Assembly: GCA_949128115.1 (NCBI GenBank)
Contig: OX421961.1
Span: 129,893,050-129,957,049, forward strand
Direction: 5' to 3'
Origin: Anaspis maculata
Lineage: Eukaryota; Arthropoda; Insecta; Coleoptera; Scraptiidae
Length of the DNA stretch: 64,000 nucleotides
A program made the position numbers and the translations under genes. The notes under the pieces are model-generated. The model searched no databases and was not told the DNA's origin. It saw only the letters and a program-made list of their open reading frames with translations. Positions 55,811 through 64,000 of this stretch are shown in pieces (the stretch's first letter is position 1; each line of letters begins with the position of its first letter).

Positions 55811-56129
55811 TATACAGGGTGTCGCAGAAAAAACAATCCGTTCACACCAGTTCACGCTCGAGTTCACAGTTCACACACCTCTATAATTTACTCTTCCACA
55901 CGGCGATTTTTGTCAAATTTGACGCCAAATTTGACGTTGAGTTTGGTTAACTGGGCGACAACCTATCAAGTGAGCAAGAATATTTTTGCTAGATAAAATG
56001 GCAGCCGATGAGTTATCACTCGGCGAGCGCTCTCGCTGATAGGTATGTGGCGTTCAGCCGTAGGCGGCTGAGAGCTTAGTAAGCGCTTTGTGCGGATGAA
56101 CATAGCCATTGGTGACTTCCATCGAGCAA

Positions 56130-59100
56130 AGATTGATGAGGGGGCACAAAAAACAACCCCAAAAAAAATCCTAAATTCCCAACCCAATATTGAAAAATAC
56201 ATTTGAAAAGTTTCCCATCATACGAATTCTTTGAAAAACTCCCGGAACGTTTCAAACATGAGTGGCTTTCATTCAGCAAAGTTTGATGGGGGGGCACGAA
56301 GAAACAACCCCAAGAAAAAATAATTCGAAATTTCCCAACCCAATATTGAAAAACTCTTTTGAAAGGTTTCCCATCATACGAATTTTCTGAAAAACTCCCG
56401 GAACGTGTCAAACATTGGTGGTTTTCATTCAGCAAAGTTCAATGAGGAAGCACAAGAAAAGAACCCAGAAAAAAAATTCTGAATTTCCCAACCCAATATT
56501 GAAAAAAAAATTTGAAAAGTTTCCCATCATACGAATTCTCTGAAAAACTCCCGGAACGTTTCAAACATGAGTGGCTTTCATTCAGCTAAGTTTGATGAGG
56601 GGGCACAAAGAAACAACCCCAAGAAAAAAAAATTCGAAATTTCCCAACCCAATATTGAAAAATTCTTTTGAAAGGTTTCCCATCATACGAATTTTCTGAA
56701 AAACTTTCAAACCGTGTCAAACATTGGTGGCTTTCATTCAGCTAAGTTTGATGAGGGGGCACGAAGAAACAACCCCAAGAAAAAATAATTCGAAATTTCC
56801 CAACCCAATATTGAAAAATTCTTTTGAAAGGTTTCCCATCATACGAATTTTCTGAAAAACTTTCAAAACGTGTCAAACATTGGTGGCTTTCATTCAGCAA
56901 AGTTTGATGAGGGGGCACGAAGAAACAACCCCAAGAAAAAATAATTCGAAATTTCCCAACCCAATATTGAAAAATTCTTTTGAAAGGTTTCCCATCATAC
57001 GAATTCTCTGAAAAACTCCCGGAACGTTTCAAACATGAGTGGCTTTCATTCAGCTAAGTTTGATGAGGGGGCACGGAGAAACAACCCCAAGAAAAAATAA
57101 TTCGAAATTTCCCAACCCAATATTGAAAAATTCTTTTGAAAGGTTTCCCATCATACGAATTTTCTGAAAAACTTTCAAAACGTGTCAAACATTGGTGGCT
57201 TTCATTCAGCAAAGTTTGATGAGGGGGCACGAAGAAACAACCCCAAGAAAAAATAATTCAAAATTTCCCAACCCAATATTGAAAGAATTTTTGAAAGGTT
57301 TCCCATCATACGAGTTCTCTGAAAAACTCCCGGAACGTTTCAAACATGAGTGGCTTTCATTTAGCTAAGTTTGATGAGGAGGCACGGAGAAACAACCCCA
57401 AGAAAAAATAATTCGAAATTTCCCAACCCAATATTGAAAAATTCTTTTGAAAGGTTTCCCATCATACGAATTTTCTGAAAAACTTTCAAAACGTGTCAAA
57501 CATTGGTGGCTTTCATTCAGCAAAGTTTGATGAGGGGGCACGAAGAAACAACCCCAAGAAAAAATAACTCGAAATTTCCCAACCCAATATTGAAAAATTC
57601 TTTTGAAAGGTTTCCCATCATACGAATTTTCTGAAAAACTTTCAAACCGTGTCAAACATTGGTGGCTTTCATTCAGCTAAGTTTGATGAGGGGGCACGAA
57701 GAAACAACCCCAAGAAAAAATAATTCGAAATTTCCCAACCCAATATTGAAAAATTCTTTTGAAAGGTTTCCCATCATACGAATTTTCTGAAAAACTTTCA
57801 AAACGTGTCAAACATTGGTGGCTTTCATTCAGCAAAGTTTGATGAGGGGGCACGAAGAAACAACCCCAAGAAAAAATAATTCGAAATTTCCCAACCCAAT
57901 ATTGAAAAATTATTTTGAAAGGTTTCCCATCATACGAATTCTCTGAAAAACTTCCGGAACGTGTCAAACATTGGTGGTTCTCCTTCAGCAAAGTTTAATG
58001 AGGAAGCACGAGAAAAAAACACCAAAAAAAAAATCTAAATTTCCCAACCAGATATTGAAAAAATAATTTGATAGGTCTCCCATCATACGAATTCTCTAAA
58101 AAAAACTCCCGGAACGTGTCAAACATGAGTGGCTTTCATTTAGCTGAGTTTGATGAGGGGGCACGGCGAAACAACCCCAAAAAAAAATAATTCGAAATTT
58201 CCCAACCCAATATTGAAAAACTCTTTTGAAAGGTTTCCCATCATACGAATTCTCTGAAAAACTCCCGGAACGTTTCAAACATGAGTGGCTTTCATTCAGC
58301 TAAGTTTGATGAGGGGGCACGGAGAAACAACCCCAAGAAAAAATAATTCGAAATTTCCCAACCCAATATTGAAAAATTCTTTTGAAAGGTTTCCCATCAT
58401 ACGAATTTTCTGAAAAACTTTCAAAACGTGTCAAACATTGGTGGCTTTCATTCAGCTAAGTTTGATGAGGGGGCACGCAGAAACAACCCCAAGAAAAAAT
58501 AATTCGAAATTTCCCAACCCAATATTGAAAAATTATTTTGAAAGGTTTCCCATCATACGAATTCTCTGAAAAACTTCCGGAACGTGTCAAACATTGGTGG
58601 TTCTCCTTCAGCAAAGTTTAATGAAGAAGCACGAGAAAAAAACACCAAAAAAAATATCTAAATTTCCCAACCAGATATTGAAAAAATAATTTGATAGGTC
58701 TCCCATCATACGAATTCTCTAAAAAACTCCCGGAACGTGTCAAACATGAGTGGCTTTCATTTAGCTGAGTTTGATGAGGGGGCACGGCGAAACAACCCCA
58801 AAAAAAAATAATTCGAAATTTTCCAACCCAATATTGAAAAATTCTTTTGAAAGGTTTCCCATCATACGAATTTTCTGAAAAACTTTCAAAACGTGTCAAA
58901 CATTGGTGGCTTTCATTCAGCAAAGTTTGATGAGGACACGAAGAAACAACCCCAAGAAAAAATAATTCGAAATTTCCCAACCCAATATTGAAAAATTCAT
59001 TTGAAAGGTTTCCCATCATACGAATTTCCTGAAAAACTTTCAAAACGTGTCAAACATTGGTGGCTTTCATTCAGTAAAGTTTGATAAGGGGGCACGGAGA

Positions 59101-59547
59101 AACAACCCCAAAAAAAAAAAATCGAAATTTCCCAACCCAATATTGAAAAAACTTTTTGAAAGGTTTCTCATCATACGAATTTTCTGAAAAACTCCCGGAA
59201 CGTGTCAAACATTGGTGGTTCTCATTCAGCAAAGTTTAATGAGGGGGCACGAGAAAAAAACACCAAAAAAAAAATCTAAATTTCCCAACCAGATATTGAA
59301 AAAATAATTTGATAGGTTTCCCATCATACGAATTCTCTGAAAAACTACCGGAACGTGTCAAACATGAGTGGCTTTCATTCAGCTGAGTTTGATAAGGGGC
59401 ACAAAGAAACAACCCCAAAAAAAAATAATTCGAAGTTTCCTAACCCAATATTGAAAAATTCTTTTGAAAGGTTTCCCATCATACGAATTTTCTGAAAAAC
59501 TTTCAAAACGTGTCAAACATTAATGGTTCTCATTCAGCAAAGTTAAT
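56130..59547. repeat. 156-bp satellite array, first block (about 22 monomers)
   Basis: The GATGAGGGGGCAC landmark recurs every 156 bp (for example 56750, 56906, 57062, 57218). Monomers fall into variants differing at the CCCGGAACGTTTC / TTTCAAAACGTGTC and CATGAGTGG / CATTGGTGG segments. The stretch 57958-58576 recurs at about 58577-59195 as a four-monomer higher-order unit of about 620 bp. Since 156 = 3 x 52, minus-strand frames stay open through several monomers. Confidence 0.93.
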
Positions 59548-59550
59548 TGA

Positions 59551-61072
59551 TAGGCCAGGCGGTATGTCAGTAAAATCACTACAATCTGGGAAAAACTCCG
59601 ACCAAAGCTTTTATGGTGTCAAACTCTTCGTAAGGTCAGTAGTTATCTACCACTGAGTTTCCGCCCAAAAACGAGTTGTGCTGATTCCTCCACATCCGCG
59701 CGAAGGTAAAGGATGCCTCGAAAGTGCAAAAAGACCTGTTAAACCTTCGTACTTTTTCGTTATATTTGCCTAAATGCAAACGTACAACTCTTACGCAAAC
59801 ATTGGAAACATCTGTCATCATCTCTTTGCCAGTCTTACTGTTGAAAAAAAAGATTTCTTTGTGCAGGTAAGATAAATCACATTTATTTGTTTTTCCACAC
59901 AAGAAAACCAGGAGCAACATGTAATTTGTATGTTTTCTAATAACTCGTATCCATTGAACCCATTCATGGCATTAAAATTTCAATAACAGCATTTTTGAAG
60001 ATGTTGCCAGCAAAAAAGTGAATAATTTTTACCCGCCTGTTGAGCAGCAATTTTTTCAATTTTACCAAACATCGTTTGCGAAAATTTCATAAGGAATGGA
60101 AAGCTCAAACTCTTCTCTAACGATATCGTGCCTGGCTTAACCGCGGCACGCACTCAAAAGTCTAAAAAACTGATTTCTTTTCGAGAGGTTCTGTTTGACC
60201 CGTGTTTGGCCGTGCCTACTTGACATAGACCGGACTGATTACACGAGCTTGGAAATGTACTCTTTTACAGCTTTGAAATGCGACCATTAATATCAAGACT
60301 TTGTACATTGATTTATGAAGAAATTATATATTATTTTATCATTATTGGTCGTGTTTTAAAGCTGGAAAAAAGTACATTTCCAAGCTTGTGTAATCAGTCC
60401 GGTCTATGTCAAGTAGGCACGGCCGCACACGGGTAAAATAGAACCGCTCAAAAAGGAATCAGTTTCCTACACTCTTAAAAAGCGTGCCGTGGTTAAGCCA
60501 GATATAATATCATCAGAAAACAGTTCCAGCTTGTCATTTCCTATAAAATTTTCGAGAACGGAGTTTGGTAAAATTGAAAAAACTGCTGCTAAACAGGCGG
60601 GTAAAAACTATTCACTTCTTAGCGGGCAACATCTTCAAAAATGCTGTTATTGAAATTTTAACGCCATGAATGGGTTCAGTAAGTACAAGTTATTAGAAAA
60701 CATCCAAAATACATGTTGCTCCATCGTTTTCTTGTGTGGAAAAACAATTAAATGTGATTTATCTGACCCGCACAAAGAAATCTTTTTTATAACAGTAAGA
60801 CTGGCACAAAGATGATGACAAATGCTTCCAATGTTTGCGTTAGAATTGTACGTTTGCATTGAGGCAAATAAAATGAAAAAGTACGGGGCTTTTACAGGTC
60901 TTTTTGCACCTTCAAGACATCCTTCACCTTTGGGCAGATGTGGAGGAATCAGCACAACTCGTTTTTGGGCGGAAACTCAGTGGTAGATACTTACTGACCT
61001 TACGAAGAGTTTGACACCATAAAAGCTTTGGTCGGAATTTTTTCTATCCAGAATGACCTACCGCCTGGCCTA
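59551..61072. mobile_element. 1.5-kb foldback element inside the satellite (TAG...CTA class)
   Basis: The ends TAGGCCAGGCGGTA / TAC-CGCCTGGCCTA are inverted and flanked by TGA on both sides (59548-59550, 61073-61075). Removing it restores a normal satellite junction (AAGTTAATTGAGGGGGCAC). The two arms are inverted along most of their length, centred near 60300. No transposase. Open frames on the two arms are mirror images of each other. Confidence 0.88.
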
Positions 61073-61075
61073 TGA

Positions 61076-62040
61076 GGGGGCACGAGAAAAAAAAAACAAA
61101 AAAAAAAGAAATTCCCAACCCGATATTGGAAAAAAAAATTGAAAAGTTTCCCATCATACGAATTCTTTGAAAAACTCCCGGAACGTTTCAAACATGAGTG
61201 GCTTTCATTCAGCCAAGTTTGATGAGGGGGCACGGAGAAACAACCCCAAGAAAAAATAATTCGAAATTTCACAACCCAATATTGAAAAATTCTTTTGAAA
61301 GGTTTCCCATCATACGAATTTTCTGAAAAACTTTTAAAACGTGTCAAACATTGATGGCTTCCATTCAGCCAAGTGAATTGAGGGGGCACGATAAAAGAAA
61401 AAAAAAATCTAAATTTCCCAACCCAATATTGAAAAAAAAATTTGAAAGGTTTCCCATCATACGAATTTTCTAAAAAACTCCTGGAACGTGTCAAACATTG
61501 GTAGCTTTCATTAGGCAAAGTTTATTGAGGGGGCACGGAAAAACAACCCCAAGAAAAAATAATTCGAAATTTCCCAACCCAATATTGAAAAATTCTTTTG
61601 AAAGGTTTCCCATCATACGAATTTTCTAAAAAACTCCCGGAACGTGTCACACATCGATGGCTTCCATTCAACCTAGTAAATTGAGGGGGCACGAAAAAAG
61701 AACCAAAAAAAAATCTAAATTTCCCAACCCAATATTGAAAAATTCTTTTGAAAGGTTTCCCATCATACGAATTTTCTGAAAAACCTTCAAAACGTGTCAA
61801 ACATTGGTGGCTTTCATTCAGCAAAGTTTGATGAGGGGGCACGAAGAAACAACCCCAAGAAAAAATAATTCGAAATTTCCCAACCCAATATTGAAAAATT
61901 CTTTTGAAAAATTTCCCATCATACGAATTTTCTGAAAAACTTTTAAAACGTGTCAAACATTGATGGCTTCCATTCAGCCAAGTGAATTGAGGGGGCACGA
62001 TAAAAGAAAAAAAAAATCTAAATTTCCCAACCCAATATTG
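61076..62040. repeat. 156-bp satellite array, second block (about 6 monomers)
   Basis: Continues the array after the foldback insertion. Several monomers here have the variant GTGAATTGAGGGGGCACGA and an A-rich spacer. It ends at the Penelope-like element. Confidence 0.92.
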
Positions 62041-62044
62041 AAAT

Positions 62045-62739
62045 ATAAAGTTGTAGTAAATAAGTCTTCTCCACTTGTTTTTTATGTTGTTTACTCGAGT
62101 TTCGGCTAGTTAAATGTATAAAGCCATTTTCAAAACTAATTTGACATAGCATAGAACTTTATGTCTAAGTAATGATGTAACAATGAAGAATAGACGTAAC
62201 AGGTAAAACAACAAAAGAAAATGAAGGAGAGGATTATAAAATTGGGAGTAGAGCTGGTATAATGTAGATGTTGTCAAAATCGGTTTGTTCGTTGAGGAGG
62301 CTATCTGGATCAAGATTGAATTGTTTTTTTATTTGCAAAATTTCAGAAAATTCAATTAGGTGTCTGTTGTCAAGTTTTTGGACTGGTTTTAAACAATTAA
62401 AAGCAAAATCATGACCTTCGACAACTACATGTCTTGTAAAGTTTGATTTTATATCGAACGCAGGTAGTTCCCTGCGGTGCTCATTTAGTCTAATTTTGAA
62501 AGATCTTATTGTGCGACCTATATCTATTTTGACAACATCTACATTATACCAGCTCTACTCCCAATTTTATAATCCTCTCCTTCATTTTCTTTTGTTGTTT
62601 TACCTGTTACGTCTATTCTTCATTGTTACATCATTACTTAGACATAAAGTTCTATGCTATGTCAAATTAGTTTTGAAAATGGCTTTATACATTTAACTAG
62701 CCGAAACTCGAGTAAACAATATAAAAAACAGGTGGAGAA
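62045..62739 (-). mobile_element. Penelope-like element 3' end joined to its own inverted copy
   Basis: 62045-62282 and 62527-62739 are inverted copies of the element's 3' end (last codons plus 3' UTR). The minus-oriented copy continues inward into coding sequence (62529-62283) that is cut off exactly where the inverted copy begins. Penelope-like elements are known to insert with inverted, truncated partner copies. Confidence 0.75.
62234..62529 (-). pseudogene. C-terminal GIY-YIG endonuclease fragment of a Penelope-like element
   Basis: The frame enters without a start and ends in TAA. It shows IGRTIRSFKIRLNEHRREL, like the YIG-to-Arg/Glu-His helix region of GIY-YIG nucleases fused to Penelope reverse transcriptases, then a FTRHVVVEGHDF segment and LDNRHLIEFSEILQIKKQ, which are typical downstream blocks of that domain. 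The GIY half and the RT are missing, and the Tyr of YIG reads Asp. Confidence 0.7.
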
Positions 62740-64000
62740 CAGTGGCGGCTCGTCAGGTGACGCAGGTGAAGTGTTGCTTCACCAAAAATTTCCAACTGCC
62801 TTTTTTTCAATTAAAAATTATCCCGATTTCTAAATTTGTTTCGATATATGAAAAAAATACATTTATCCTCTTGTCCCCTACTTTGGGGCATTAGAAACCT
62901 ACGCCACTGGGAGTTTCCTATTCCCCGTGATGTTCAGCGTCCCTGCCTACTAGTGCCAATGCCGCGCACGTGAAGCATTTCCGAGCGTCGCAATATTGTT
63001 TCATGTAAACAAGTCGGTTGCCATGACAACGCGCCCGCATCTGATGTTTTTTGTTCAAGTCGGCCGGCCAACTTGACGCCGAGAGACGCCGGCTACGCAA
63101 CATATCCCGGTGCGTCTCGAGTGCACACCAATCGGCTTCTTCAAGAACAACAGTACCAACTGAGGACCGAGAAGGAAGGAGAAGAGTTAAACTCACACAT
63201 GAACAAGTGTTTGACAAATTCAAAATTTTGTATTACGAAATCCTTGACACACTTTCGCTGCAAATTACCACCCGTTTCAAAGATATTGAAAAATTTCAAT
63301 TTATCACTTTGATAGATACTTCGAAGTTCCCTGAGTATTCAGAACATTTTCCTACAGAAGCGGTGACCAGTTTAAAAACGTGCTACCCAAAGGAGTTTAC
63401 TGATTTCCAGAGACTGAGAAATGAATTACAACTAATTTATTGTGATGAGCAGTACAAAAATATCGACTCAACAAAATTTTTGGAAATTTTGTTCGAAAAC
63501 AGAAACATCTTTAAAGAATCATATAAACTGTTGTGTTTGATAATTACCATTCCGTCCACCAGTGTGTCAGTCGAAAGAAGTTTTTCTTGCTTGAAACGGA
63601 TCAAAACCTATTTGCGAAATACAATGACAGAAGAGAGACTTTCCAGTTTAGCAACAATTTCCATTGAAAAGGAACTACTCAACGAGCTGATCAGTACACA
63701 GCCATTTTTCGAAGACATCATTAATAAGTTTGCCAGTTTAAAGAACAGAAGAATTGATCTTGTATTTAAGGTATAAAGTATTTAGACTCAAGCAGAACAA
63801 CGACAATGTAAGTTTTATTTGTAATACATTCTATAAATTTTTTCTAAAATTCTTTTTGCGTGTCTTAATTCCGAGCTTGTTGTAGATACCAAAAAAAACT
63901 CAAAGTTTTTACAAGGTAACATTTCAAATTATTGGAAAATATTATCTTGAAAGTTTTTTTTTCCTTCTTTGTTTTTTCTTTAATTTTCGACCTTTCATTT
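62740..64000 (+). mobile_element. hAT transposon remnant, running off the window
   Basis: A hAT-type terminus CAGTGGCGGCTCGTCAGG begins at 62740, followed by non-coding DNA and the C-terminal part of a hAT transposase. The other terminus would be beyond 64000. The transposase N-terminus is missing, so this copy is internally deleted. Confidence 0.6.
63051..63776 (+). pseudogene. hAT-family transposase, C-terminal part with dimerisation domain
   Basis: hAT transposases cut and paste elements with 8-bp target duplications. From about residue 45 the frame is transposase-like (RRRVKLTHEQVFDKFKILYY), and residues about 165-210 are the hATC dimerisation motif: TIPSTSVSVERSFSCLKRIK followed by LRNTMTEERLSSLATISIE. 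The first 40 or so residues are low-complexity and probably come from the deletion junction. The BED zinc finger and the first catalytic Asp are absent. It could be a trans-source relative of the hAT MITEs only if an intact copy exists elsewhere. Confidence 0.82.

Noticed and set aside
56076..61998. Minus-strand frames of 94-172 codons with repeated SENSYDGKPFK
   Set aside because: Explained by a 156-bp satellite whose period is a multiple of three; no start, splice or expression signal. Kept only as a finding to test.
62740..62908. Short hAT MITE between CAGTGG (62740) and CCACTG (62908)
   Set aside because: The flanking 8-mers do not match, so I treat 62740 only as the end of the longer hAT remnant.

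Overview
This is AT-rich, repeat-dominated animal DNA. Spliced genes with GT/AG introns, AATAAA signals and insect-type mobile elements (gypsy, hAT, Penelope, a CR1/Jockey-like LINE, long foldback elements) point to an insect. The order is not resolved; a hemipteran is only a guess. No database search was possible, so gene names rest on recognised motifs and exon-phase arithmetic.

Host genes. (1) The last exon of a probable RNA polymerase II CTD phosphatase, Fcp1, lies at 5369-5809 (+). (2) A complete two-exon mitochondrial ribosomal protein uS17m (mRpS17) lies at 7181-7734 (-). (3) A complete seven-exon FAN1 structure-specific nuclease (8256-38992, +) starts head-to-head with mRpS17. All its splice phases agree, giving a predicted 795 residues with an intact VRR-NUC active site and an N-terminal PCNA-binding (PIP) box. 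(4) The last exon of an unidentified gene (39445-39618, -) meets the FAN1 3' end tail-to-tail. (5) A possible small two-exon gene of 101 codons lies at 45498-45882 (+).

Layout. 1-5300: non-coding DNA, a 255-bp GC-rich tandem repeat, a foldback MITE and a 2-kb dispersed repeat. 5300-8500: the gene-dense Fcp1/mRpS17/FAN1-exon-1 block. 8452-27407: FAN1 intron 1 (about 19 kb), filled by a giant interrupted palindrome (9215-23750) and a second foldback element (24180-26676), both with later insertions. 28495-35540: FAN1 intron 2, carrying a broken minus-strand gypsy-type provirus whose missing pol/env part is occupied by a 2.5-kb array rich in heat-shock-element-like GAA/TTC pentamers. 35541-38992: the remaining FAN1 exons. 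40692-44550: a 5'-truncated LINE broken by a hAT MITE and a homopolymer frameshift. 46700-51645: a second copy of the 2-kb repeat, split by a 3.0-kb foldback element with a 3-bp target duplication. 52279-54157: a hAT-like foldback element. 56130-62040: a 156-bp satellite split by a 1.5-kb foldback element. 62045-64000: a Penelope-like element end joined to its own inverted copy, then a hAT transposase remnant.

The main results are the long mosaic FAN1 locus, a large family of long-inverted-repeat elements nested inside one another with recognisable target-site duplications and empty sites, and the heat-shock-element-like array inside a dead provirus.
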